Part shown: piece by piece, positions 15,806 to 23,348 of the stretch
Layout of the letters: every line of letters starts with the position of its first letter
Numbering within the stretch: the first letter of the stretch is position 1
DNA from: Bradyrhizobium sp. CB1015
Lineage (GTDB): Bacteria > Pseudomonadota > Alphaproteobacteria > Rhizobiales > Xanthobacteraceae
Direction: 5' to 3'
NCBI RefSeq assembly: GCF_025200925.1
Contig: NZ_CP104174.1
Location: 8,012,001 to 8,076,000, forward strand
DNA length: 64,000 nt
Translations under genes and position numbers: made by a program
The notes under the pieces: model-generated
Seen by the model: only the letters and a program-made list of their open reading frames with translations
Database searches by the model: none
Told to the model about the DNA's origin: nothing

Positions 15806-17736
15806 GCGAGATCGCGGCCAAAGCACCTGCGAAGGCACCGACACGCCCGCAGCACCGGCTGATCGCCTCGCGCCTGGTACCCTATCTGCTGCTTCAGGTG
15901 CTGATCGTGATCGTCACGATCCTGGGGATTCGACTGCTGCAGCCGAGCGATCCCGAGGACTACGCGGTGAGCGATTTTTCGGCGCGGGAGGACAGTCTGA
16001 CGCGCCCCGTGACGCTGCCGCATTTCACCTCGTCGCGCTACTCGCTGGCCGACCCGCCGTTCTACACCGGCACCTTCACGTTCCGGAGCGGCGATGCGGC
16101 CTCGGGCTGGTCGGTGTACCTGCCGCGCTTCAGCAACGCGGTGGAGGTCGCTGTCAACGGCGTCGTCGTGCTCGACTCCCGTCGCGACGCCAATGCCAAC
16201 CGGCCCGACCGCAACACGCCGCAGATCGCGGCGATCCCCGCCTCGCTGCTGCGCGAGGGCGCCAACGAGATCACGGTGCGGCTGTTCGTGTGGGGACCGC
16301 TCAAGGGCTTTCTCGACACCGTCTATGTCGGGCCGGATATCGCCTTGCGCCCGGCCTATGAGACACGCACGCTGCTGTTCGTCACGCTGCCGGTGATGTT
16401 CTCCGCCTGGCAGGCGATCCTGGCCGTCATCCTCGCGATCATGTGGCTGATGCGGCGCCACGAACCGGTCTATGGCGTGCTGGCCGCCGCGATGGTGCTC
16501 GGTGTGGTGCAGGCATTCGTGCCGCCGCCGGCGCCGCCGGCCACGGTATCCCGGCTCACCGCGGTGCTGCTCGCGTCCGCACCGATCGAGAGCGCGCTGA
16601 TCGTCGTGTTCGGCGTGCTGTTCTTCGGCTGGCGCTGGCCGCGCTACGGCACGCTGCTGTTCGTGCCCGGCGTCCTCGTGTTCGTGGTCGGGCTGATCGG
16701 GGGCCCGCCGCTGCCGCGCATCCTGTTCCTGGTGCTCGGCATCCCCACCGTCGGGCTCTGCCTGGTCCTGATGGCCTGCGTCACCGCAACCGCGGTGGTG
16801 CGACGGCAGGACGCGGCGAGCTTCACGATCGGCTGCGCGGTGACCATCGTGCTGGTCTGCTGGGTCCAGGACATGCTCACGGTGCTCGATATCGTGAGCA
16901 ACGATCGCATCTTCGTCTCGCGCCTGTCCTATTCGGCGATGCTGGTCGCGATCGGCGCCGGGCTGACCTGGCGCTTTGCCCGCGCCTTGAACCAGGTCGA
17001 CAGCTTTGCCGGCCAGCTGGTGACGCGCGTGCGCGAAGCCGAGGAGCGGCTGAAGGCGAGCTTTGCCCGCGAGGAGGAGCGCGCCCGCGCCGCCGCGCTC
17101 GCCAACGAGCGCACGCGCCTGATGCGAGACCTGCACGACGGTCTCGGCGGCCAGCTCGTGAGCATCGTCGCGCTGTCCGAGCGCGGCAGCGCCGGCGCGA
17201 CCATCACGGACGCCGCCCGCGCGGCGCTGAAGGATCTGCGCCTCGTCATCGATTCCATGGACGACATCGGCGGCGACCTGATGCTCGCACTCGGCTCCTG
17301 GCGCGAGCGCGCCACGGCCCAATTGCGGCCGCACGACATCGCGCTCGACTGGCGCGTGGCGACGCCGCAGGGCCTGCCGCTGCATCCCGAGCTGAGGCCA
17401 TGGCACGTCATCCAGATCGTGCGCATCCTCGACGAAGCCGTGACCAATGCAGTCAAGCACGCGCAGGCCCGCCGCATCGCGGTCACCATCGACACGTTCG
17501 ACGCAGGCCAGGGGCCGTACGGCGTGATCAGCGTGACGGACGACGGAAGCGGCTTTGCGCTGGCCGGCGATGGCGAGGCCGTGGGCGCCGGCCAGACCGC
17601 GCGCGGCCTGCGCAACATGAAAAACCGCGCCGCGCGCTGCGGCGCGGTGCTCGACCTGACGTCTGATGCCTCCGGCACGCGCGTGCGGCTGAAATTGCCG
17701 CAGCGTTTTCCCGACGGCGACATGGCCGCGGGCTGA
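15802..17736 (+). CDS. Membrane sensor histidine kinase, 7TM-DISM-like, HisKA_3
   Basis: This 644-residue protein has a first membrane span at about 25-46, a periplasmic beta-rich domain at about 50-190 (WSVYLPRFSNAVEVAVNG, like the sugar-binding-like extracellular domains of 7TM-DISM receptors), a block of about seven spans at 195-400, a short coiled coil, then a HisKA_3 dimerisation/phosphoacceptor motif RDLHDGLGGQL with His near 445 and an ATPase domain ending in DDGSGFAL and ARGLRNMKNRA. It starts with GTG overlapping the response-regulator stop. The ligand is not deducible; carbohydrate or envelope material is typical of this receptor class. Confidence 0.88.
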   Translation: MSEIAAKAPAKAPTRPQHRLIASRLVPYLLLQVLIVIVTILGIRLLQPSDPEDYAVSDFSAREDSLTRPVTLPHFTSSRYSLADPPFYTGTFTFRSGDAASGWSVYLPRFSNAVEVAVNGVVVLDSRRDANANRPDRNTPQIAAIPASLLREGANEITVRLFVWGPLKGFLDTVYVGPDIALRPAYETRTLLFVTLPVMFSAWQAILAVILAIMWLMRRHEPVYGVLAAAMVLGVVQAFVPPPAPPATVSRLTAVLLASAPIESALIVVFGVLFFGWRWPRYGTLLFVPGVLVFVVGLIGGPPLPRILFLVLGIPTVGLCLVLMACVTATAVVRRQDAASFTIGCAVTIVLVCWVQDMLTVLDIVSNDRIFVSRLSYSAMLVAIGAGLTWRFARALNQVDSFAGQLVTRVREAEERLKASFAREEERARAAALANERTRLMRDLHDGLGGQLVSIVALSERGSAGATITDAARAALKDLRLVIDSMDDIGGDLMLALGSWRERATAQLRPHDIALDWRVATPQGLPLHPELRPWHVIQIVRILDEAVTNAVKHAQARRIAVTIDTFDAGQGPYGVISVTDDGSGFALAGDGEAVGAGQTARGLRNMKNRAARCGAVLDLTSDASGTRVRLKLPQRFPDGDMAAG

Positions 17737-17873
17737 AAGGCCCCCTCCCCGAACGTGTGGGGCGCACGGAGAGAGGGGACGGGCCGGGTGATTTGCCTGC
17801 GGAGGACGGGGGGTGTTCGTCCGCAGGACCCGTTGGCCCGAAGCGATCCGATCAATTCAATGGAATGGAAATA

Positions 17874-18158
17874 TCAGCGCACGCCGACGCGATTGACCGG
17901 GCCGCCGCGATTCATCGGCGTTCCCGCGCGCACGCCGACACCGGGCGCGCCGACGCCGGGCGTTGCGACCGCCGCTGCCGCGACCGGCGCTCCCACCACC
18001 ACGGCGCCAGTCGGCCGCACCACGCAGCCCTTGGGCACCCCGACGGTCTTGCAATAGACCACGGCCTGCGCCGGGCTCGTGCCCAGCGACACCATCGCCG
18101 CGCCCGCCAGCGCCATGACCGTCAGCCCTGCGCCCAGCGCTCCAGCTCTTTTCGACAT
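17874..18158 (-). CDS. Small secreted protein with Cys pair and Val/Ala/Pro-rich tail
   Basis: This 94-residue protein starts at 18158, where CAGGAGAG precedes the ATG. The signal peptide is about 32 residues (ALAGAAMVSLGTSPAQA). The mature part has YCKTVGVPKGCVVRP, two Cys residues 9 apart that may form a disulfide, then a low-complexity Ala/Val/Gly/Pro tail. Similar short proteins recur as hypothetical proteins in Bradyrhizobium. Function unknown; probably periplasmic or surface-attached. Confidence 0.72.
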   Translation of the reverse strand: MSKRAGALGAGLTVMALAGAAMVSLGTSPAQAVVYCKTVGVPKGCVVRPTGAVVVGAPVAAAAVATPGVGAPGVGVRAGTPMNRGGPVNRVGVR

Positions 18159-18394
18159 TCTTGCTCTCCTGCTTCCCGTTCGGCGTCCCGATGCAATCAC
18201 CGGGTTTCGCAGCCGAGGTGCAGCCTGAATGACAAAAGTCGGCGCGCGGATACATGCCATGAAGATGGGGGTACCGCGGACGAGAGGACTGGCCGGTGCC
18301 ATGAACATGGCATGGACCTGCGGCCGGGCTTTGCGGAATGGTCCGGCCCGATTGATCCCGGTCGGGACCAACGACGATCGCAAAGAGGTGCTTC

Positions 18395-18619
18395 ATGAAG
18401 ATTTCGGTTCTTGCCGCGCTGCTGCTCACAGCTGCCGCCCTGCCTGCTGCCGCGCAGTCCGGTCCATCCGTCCAGGAGCAAATGGCCTGCCGCGGCGACG
18501 CCGGCAAATTCTGCGCCGAGCATATCGGCAAGCCGCCGCAGATGAATGCCTGCCTGCGCGAGAACAAGTCGAAGCTCTCGGACTCCTGCCGCAAGGTGGT
18601 TGAATCCCGCGGAGGCTAG
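18395..18619 (+). CDS. Small secreted Cys-rich (GLG1-type repeat) protein
   Basis: This 74-residue protein has a signal peptide of 20 residues (ALPAAAQ). The mature domain has four Cys (ACRGDAGKFC...MNACLRENKSKLSDSCRKVV), matching one cysteine-rich repeat of the Golgi-GLG1 type found in many alphaproteobacterial exported proteins. An AGAGGTG ribosome site lies just before the ATG. A periplasmic location with two disulfides is likely; function unknown. Confidence 0.78.
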   Translation: MKISVLAALLLTAAALPAAAQSGPSVQEQMACRGDAGKFCAEHIGKPPQMNACLRENKSKLSDSCRKVVESRGG

Positions 18620-18697
18620 TCGCTCGTCCTTCTCTCTCGGGACAAGACAGAGAGGACGGCGCTCTGCCGCCCTCTCGATAATGCCGCAGGGGCGCCA

Positions 18698-19120
18698 CTA
18701 TTCCTGCATCATCTCGCCGCTGCCGCCGAACTCGGCCGGAAAATCCTTCAGCTTGGGCAGGCCGTCGCGCATCGGCAGCACCGTCTCGGCATAATTGACG
18801 TGGACGCCGGGTGTGAACGCGAGCGTGGGGATGGTGGCGGTAAAGACGTCGACCAGACCGAGCGGCGGATGGTTGGTCATGAGATGGCCGCCGCACTTCT
18901 TGCAAAATTTGCGCTGGCTGAGCGGCGTCTTGGCGAAGGTCTCGACATTCTGAGCGCCTTCGGTGATGCGCACGGCTTCCGGCTTCCACAGGCTGAAGGC
19001 GTTGACCGGACCGCCCGACCACGAGCGGCAGGAGCGGCAATGGCAATAACCCATCGCCTCCGGCGCGCCCGTGACCTCGACCGTGACGGCGCCGCAGAAG
19101 CAGTTTCCGACATGTTTCAT
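18698..19120 (-). CDS. GFA-family zinc protein (glutathione-dependent formaldehyde-activating-like)
   Basis: This 140-residue protein has the GFA pattern of Zn-binding Cys: CFCG at 7-10, CHCRSC at 26-31 and FCKKCGG near 73-78. The founding member (Gfa of Paracoccus) was linked to S-hydroxymethylglutathione formation, though most family members are uncharacterised. It is a stand-alone gene; the neighbours do not suggest formaldehyde metabolism, so the enzyme activity is unconfirmed. Confidence 0.85.
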   Translation of the reverse strand: MKHVGNCFCGAVTVEVTGAPEAMGYCHCRSCRSWSGGPVNAFSLWKPEAVRITEGAQNVETFAKTPLSQRKFCKKCGGHLMTNHPPLGLVDVFTATIPTLAFTPGVHVNYAETVLPMRDGLPKLKDFPAEFGGSGEMMQE

Positions 19121-19212
19121 TTGGAACGTCTCCGTTTTTCTGAAGGATTGTTATCGCGCGTCGGCGCCCCCCGCGCCCTTCTTGCGATTGGACGCGCGCG
19201 GCTTGGCCGAGA

Positions 19213-20001
19213 CTATACCGACCGGCGCCAAGGAATAAGCATCGAGACGCGTTGTTTGTACTGCCGGTACTCGTCGCCGAAAAGATCGACGAGATCGCTC
19301 TCCTCCAGCGCGATGCCGACGAAGATGTAGAGCGTGGTCACGGCCGCGAACAGCAGATGCCCCGCGGTCATGACCGGCGCCGCCCAGAACGCGACGATGA
19401 AGCCGAGATAGATCGGATGGCGGACGAACTTGTAGAGCAGCGGCGTCTTGAAGCGCGGCGACGCCATCTCCTTGCCGACGAGATGATTGGTCACCTGATG
19501 CAGGCCGAACAGCTCGAAATGGTTGATGATGAAGGTCGAGGTGAACACCAGCACCCAGCCGGCGAAAGACAACGTGACCAGTGTCACGGCAAGATCCGGA
19601 TTCTCGACACTCCATATGACCGACGGCAGCGGACGCCACTGCCAGAACAGGAGGAGCAGTGACAGGCTCGCGAACAGCACGTAGGTGCTTCGCTCGACCG
19701 ACTTGGGGACGAACTGCGTCCACCAATCCTTGAATTGCGGGCGCGCCATCACGCTGTGTTGAACCGCGAACAGCGACATCAGCAGCAGATTGATGATGAC
19801 CGCGCGAGCGACAGCCGCTTCGGCACCGGTGTCGATGGTCTTGGGCACCATCACCCCCATGACGAAGCCGATCGCATAGAGAATGGTGACGAAAAACACG
19901 AGATACGCCGCAATTCCGTACAGAAAGGCAATGAACCTGAAAATGCGAGAGCCCGTAATCTCCGGGCCGATGGAATGAACCTGGTGATCGAGTTGGGTCA
20001 T
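19213..20001 (-). CDS. mddA: Methanethiol S-methyltransferase-like integral membrane protein (MddA/NnrU family)
   Basis: This 262-residue protein has five to six membrane spans. The C-terminal motif VRHPIYLGFIVAFW, followed by an acidic EESDLVDLFGDEYRQYKQRV, is the SAM-binding site of the isoprenylcysteine-methyltransferase superfamily. The overall length and the QHSVMARPQFKDWW motif fit MddA, which makes dimethyl sulfide from methanethiol. NnrU-type proteins are related, so the exact substrate is an inference. I start at 20001 (MTQLDHQVHSIGPE), since the longer frame to 20187 overlaps the divergent regulator gene. Confidence 0.75.
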   Translation of the reverse strand: MTQLDHQVHSIGPEITGSRIFRFIAFLYGIAAYLVFFVTILYAIGFVMGVMVPKTIDTGAEAAVARAVIINLLLMSLFAVQHSVMARPQFKDWWTQFVPKSVERSTYVLFASLSLLLLFWQWRPLPSVIWSVENPDLAVTLVTLSFAGWVLVFTSTFIINHFELFGLHQVTNHLVGKEMASPRFKTPLLYKFVRHPIYLGFIVAFWAAPVMTAGHLLFAAVTTLYIFVGIALEESDLVDLFGDEYRQYKQRVSMLIPWRRSV

Positions 20002-20087
20002 AGAACGCTCCGTTGTGCCGAGGCATCGACACGGTTTGGTCTTCGCACCATGCCGGATCGGACGCCCCGCGGCTTTCGCGGACGATT

Positions 20088-20128
20088 GATTTTCGCCTGA
20101 GACGACTTTGATTTTTGCTTGAGACGAC
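20088..20128. promoter_or_regulatory. Tandem direct repeats, likely operator of the wHTH-TPR regulator
   Basis: GATTTTCGCCTGAGACGAC (20088-20106) and GATTTTTGCTTGAGACGAC (20110-20128) match at 17 of 19 positions and are exactly 22 bp apart, two helical turns. They end 6 bases before the GTG start of the regulator and lie in the divergent region with mddA. Confidence 0.7.
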
Positions 20129-20134
20129 GAAAAC

Positions 20135-21679
20135 GTGCGATTTCGCTTTGAAAACAACGTGCTGGACGGTGACCTTCGGGAGCTCACATGCGAGGGAAGT
20201 GTCGTTCCGTTGCAGCCGCAAGTGTTCGATCTGTTGTTTTATCTGGTCACGCAACGGGCGCGTGTGGTCAGCAAGGGTGACCTGATCAGCCAGATCTGGA
20301 ACGACCGCATCGTCTCGGATTCCGCCCTGAACAGCCGGATCAACGCCGCACGCAAGGCGCTGGGCGACGACGGCACGACCCAGCGCCTGATCAAGACCAT
20401 TCCGCGCAAGGGCTTTCGTTTCGTGGGGGAGGTCCGGGAAGTGGCAGCGGCGCCCGCACGGGAGGAAGCCAAGCCCACTGCCCCGCGCGCGGCGGACCGC
20501 CCGGCAATCGCGGTGCTCGCCTTCGAGAACATGAGCGGCGATCCCGCGCAGGACTATTTCGGCGACGGGATCAGCGAGGACATCCTCACCGCGCTGTCGA
20601 AGCAGCGCTGGTTCATGGTGATCGCCCGCAACTCCTCCTTCACCTATAAGGGGCGCGCGGTCCATATCAGGCAGATCGCCGAGGAGCTCGGTGTCCGCTA
20701 CATCGTCGAAGGCAGCGTGCGCAAGGCGGACAACCGGGTGCGCATCACCGCGCAGCTCAATGACGCCGTGTCGGGCAATCATCTCTGGGCCGAGCGCTAT
20801 GACCGCGAGCTGGTCGACGTCTTCGCCGTGCAGGACGAGATCACCAACGCGATCGCCGCGGCGATCGAGCCGCAGATCCACGCGGCCGAGAATTTCCGCA
20901 GCCATCGCAAGCCGCCTGCAAGCCTCGACGCCTGGGACCTCTTGATGCGCGCGCTATCGCATTATTGGCGCGTGACCCGCCAGGATCACGAGGCCGCGAA
21001 GGCGCTGCTCGCGCGCGCGATCGCGATCGATCCGAATTACGGCCAGGCGCTGTCGCTGTTGGCCGTGAACGACATGTTCGGCGTGCATCTTGGCTGGACC
21101 GAGCTGGCGGCGGTTGCGCCGTCCGCGGAAGCCGCCGCGCTCAAAGCGGTGCGCTGCGACCATGAGGATTCCTGGGCGCATGCCGCGCTCGGCAGCGTCT
21201 GCTTCTCGACCCGCAGGCTCGCAGACGCGCTGTCCGAGTTCGAGCAGGCGCTCGCGCTCAATCCGAATTTCTCGCTGGCGCAGGGCTATTACGCGCTGGC
21301 ACTGTCCTATGCCGGGCGCTCGAAGGACTCGTTCGAGGCCGCGCAAAAGGCGATCCGGCTGTCGCCGCGCGATCCGTCACTGGCGATCTATCACGGCATC
21401 GCCGCCTATGCGCGCTTCACCGAACGGCACTATGGCGAGGCCATCGCGCTGGCGCGTGAGGCGATCCGGCACCGCGGCGACCTCACCGGCGCCTACCGCG
21501 TGCTCGCCGTCTCCGCCGGCATGACCGGCGACGGCGCGCTTGCGGAAATGGCACTCGGAGAGCTCCGCCGCACCCAACCGGGCATCTCGCTGCACTGGAT
21601 CGCGACGCAACTGCCATGGGCCAATGAGCGAGATCGCGACCACTATCTGGAGGGATTCCGCCGGGCGGGGTTGCAGTGA
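20135..21679 (+). CDS. Winged-helix (OmpR/CadC-type) regulator with TolB-like and TPR domains
   Basis: This 514-residue protein has an OmpR-type DNA-binding domain at 1-100 (VFDLLFYLVTQRARVVSKGD, NSRINAARKALGDDG, KTIPRKGFRFVGEV). A TolB-N-like domain typical of adenylate-cyclase-linked regulators follows at about 120-235 (PAIAVLAFENMSGDPAQDYF, GRAVHIRQIAEELGVRYIVE), then TPR units from about 260 to the end. No membrane span is visible. The start is a GTG. It is divergent from mddA; the 22-bp tandem repeats just before its start fit an OmpR-type operator, so self-regulation and control of mddA are inferred. Confidence 0.82.
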   Translation: MRFRFENNVLDGDLRELTCEGSVVPLQPQVFDLLFYLVTQRARVVSKGDLISQIWNDRIVSDSALNSRINAARKALGDDGTTQRLIKTIPRKGFRFVGEVREVAAAPAREEAKPTAPRAADRPAIAVLAFENMSGDPAQDYFGDGISEDILTALSKQRWFMVIARNSSFTYKGRAVHIRQIAEELGVRYIVEGSVRKADNRVRITAQLNDAVSGNHLWAERYDRELVDVFAVQDEITNAIAAAIEPQIHAAENFRSHRKPPASLDAWDLLMRALSHYWRVTRQDHEAAKALLARAIAIDPNYGQALSLLAVNDMFGVHLGWTELAAVAPSAEAAALKAVRCDHEDSWAHAALGSVCFSTRRLADALSEFEQALALNPNFSLAQGYYALALSYAGRSKDSFEAAQKAIRLSPRDPSLAIYHGIAAYARFTERHYGEAIALAREAIRHRGDLTGAYRVLAVSAGMTGDGALAEMALGELRRTQPGISLHWIATQLPWANERDRDHYLEGFRRAGLQ

Positions 21680-21695
21680 GGCGCGACGCCGCTCT

Positions 21696-21856
21696 TACCC
21701 TGCCCTGGAGGGGGAGGGTCGATCGCGCGTAGCGCGAGCGGGTGGGGTGATCTCTCCACTCGGGCACTGTCGGACGGGGAGAGACCGTCACCCCACCCCG
21801 TCTCACATTTTCGCTGCGCTCAATGTGAGCCGACCCTCCCCCTCCAGGGGAGGGCT
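21696..21856. repeat. Dispersed intergenic repeat family A, copy 1
   Basis: The unit is bounded by CCCTGCCCTGGAG on the left and CTCCAGGGGAGGG on the right, with internal GGGTGGGGTGA / TCACCCCACCC arms. A second copy at 37646-37806 has the two inner arms exchanged, i.e. it is in the opposite orientation. Confidence 0.8.
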
Positions 21857-21895
21857 ATCGCATATGACTTGTGGCGGCGGCCTGCGCGCACGCCT

Positions 21896-22026
21896 CGTCC
21901 TTCGAGACGGCGCTTACGCGCCTCCTCGGGATGAGGCTAATCAGCGTCAGTGTTCGTTGAAACTGCTGCCGCGCACTCCGCCCTCATCCTGAGGAGCCCG
22001 CCCAAAGCGGGCGTCTCGAAGGATGG
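21896..22026. repeat. Dispersed inverted repeat family D, inside an extended family A unit
   Basis: CGTCCTTCGAGACG at the left is inverted as CGTCTCGAAGGATGG at the right, with CCTCGGGATGAGG / CCTCATCCTGAGG inside. AGGGCTATCGCAT before it (21852-) and ATGCGATAGCCCT after it (about 22049-22061) form an outer inverted repeat that ends in another CCTCCAGGGGAGGG. The whole stretch 21680-22081 has no gene. Confidence 0.7.
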
Positions 22027-22081
22027 CTGCAGGGAAAAGCTCTCAAATGCGATAGCCCTACCCTCCAGGGGAGGGTGAGCG

Positions 22082-22558
22082 CTAGGTTCGCTTCCGGCGC
22101 AGATGGACGATGACGTCGAGACGCGCGATCTCGTGGCCGGGAAGCGCCTCGGGCATTTTGGTGAAGGCGAGGCCATCGGCAACGTCGACCAGCTTATCCT
22201 CGGCTTCGAGATAGAAGTGCGGATGCACGGACGTGTCGGTATCGAAGAACGATTTGAGGCCGTCGGCCGCGATCCGGCGCAAGAGGCCCGCTTCGGTGAA
22301 CTGGTTCAGCGTGTTGTAGACGGTCGCGAGCGACAGATACGTATTGGCCGCCATCGCCTCTTCGTAGAGACTCTCGGCGGTGACGTGACGATGGCCGCCC
22401 AGGAACAGCAATCGGCCCAGCGCCAGGCGCTGGCGGGTCGGACGTAGGCCGGCATTGCCGAGCAATAGCAGGCAGTGCTGCACGCCGGCCTCTGCCGCGA
22501 GATCGACATCGGGTCCGGCATCGTCATCGGCAGGGATAGTCGTGGCCTGAATGTCCAT
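22082..22558 (-). CDS. irr2: Irr-like Fur-family regulator lacking the heme regulatory motif
   Basis: This 158-residue protein has the Irr core: AGLRPTRQRLALGRLLFLGG, HVTAESLYEEAMAANTYLSL, ATVYNTLNQFTEAGLLRRI (recognition helix) and FFDTDTSVHPHFYLEAEDKL. In B. japonicum Irr the N-terminal heme regulatory motif contains Cys-Pro (GCPWHD); here that position reads GVQHCLLLL, with Cys not followed by Pro. The HHH segment is HPH. Irr proteins bind ICE sites and control heme and iron genes in response to heme; this paralogue should sense differently. I start at 22558; the longer frame upstream crosses the FixK box. Confidence 0.85.
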   Translation of the reverse strand: MDIQATTIPADDDAGPDVDLAAEAGVQHCLLLLGNAGLRPTRQRLALGRLLFLGGHRHVTAESLYEEAMAANTYLSLATVYNTLNQFTEAGLLRRIAADGLKSFFDTDTSVHPHFYLEAEDKLVDVADGLAFTKMPEALPGHEIARLDVIVHLRRKRT

Positions 22559-22638
22559 CGTCGTCTCACCGCTGAAGGCAGCAGGACGGCAGCCGCATCC
22601 CGCTACTTGCCATTCGATCGCAAAAGCGGCGGGCCGGC

Positions 22639-22654
22639 TTTGATCCGGATCAAA
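22639..22654. promoter_or_regulatory. FixK/FNR-type box
   Basis: TTTGATCCGGATCAAA, a perfect 16-bp palindrome containing TTGAT-N4-ATCAA. It lies between the irr paralogue and the divergent gene at 22737; its centre is about 90 bases before each start. Confidence 0.75.
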
Positions 22655-22736
22655 TTTGGCGCCGACCGCCTCTGACTTGGCGCAAGGCGGGCCGGCTGGT
22701 TCTCGGCCAGAATGCGCGGGCATCGATGAGGTTCGC

Positions 22737-23048
22737 ATGTCCAAGCCGGTTCCCGACAAGGCAGAGGTCGCGCTCGAATATCCCGACAAGTTCTATGTCG
22801 GCACCTTCGAGCATTCGTCCCGCTTCGAGGCGAAGCTCGACGGCAGCGGCGTTGCGCTGGTGCTGCAACATCCCGGCACGGCCGACGAACGCAAATCGGT
22901 GCACCTGCACATCAATTTCGGCCTGCTGGCCGGCATCCTGCGGGAGCTCGCCGGCAGTGTCGCTGCGCTGCCCAAGGACGACATCGCGCACCGCGAGCAG
23001 CTTGCAGAGGCGCTCGACGAATTGCGGCGGGCGCTCGGCGCAAGATGA
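22737..23048 (+). CDS. Hypothetical protein of 103 residues, candidate FixK target
   Basis: The protein starts at ATG 22737 (GATGAGG upstream): VPDKAEVALEYPDKFYVGTF, FEAKLDGSGVALVLQHPG, HLHINFGLLAGILRELAGSV and a C-terminal amphipathic helix. No signal or membrane span. I do not recognise the family. Its promoter region holds a perfect FNR/FixK palindrome placed so that a start site 41.5 bp downstream would leave a leader of about 50 bases, so expression at low oxygen is plausible. Confidence 0.7.
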   Translation: MSKPVPDKAEVALEYPDKFYVGTFEHSSRFEAKLDGSGVALVLQHPGTADERKSVHLHINFGLLAGILRELAGSVAALPKDDIAHREQLAEALDELRRALGAR

Positions 23049-23348
23049 CGGCCTGATGCTTTTGGTCGCAGGCGCGGACTTGTGCACCGCCCCGGCACGC
23101 TCTCACCACGGTTGAAGGCCGCCTGATCCCTTGGAGCGGGCCGTTCTGCCGTGCCGTCGCACGGTGGGAAAAACAGGACGCGCTGTACATTTTTTGTGCG
23201 AGCACTGTCGCGACTTTCAGCTTGCCGCGCCGAACGGGACTGTGTGAGCCTCGATGGTGGATGGGGACTGGGATGGACCGACCGTCGCTTTGCGCGCGAG
23301 CACGCCTGCGAAGCGTTTCCGGCTGGTCTCGCTTGAGAAAGATACGAC
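23049..23348. other. Intergenic region upstream of the ABC transporter, no gene seen
   Basis: 300 bases without a supported gene; it should hold the promoter of the transporter unit. I see no clear operator. Confidence 0.4.

Noticed and set aside
15730..17460. Long minus-strand open frame of 576 codons
   Set aside because: It is antisense to the well-supported histidine kinase and its His/Asp/Arg-rich composition is that of a GC-rich shadow frame.
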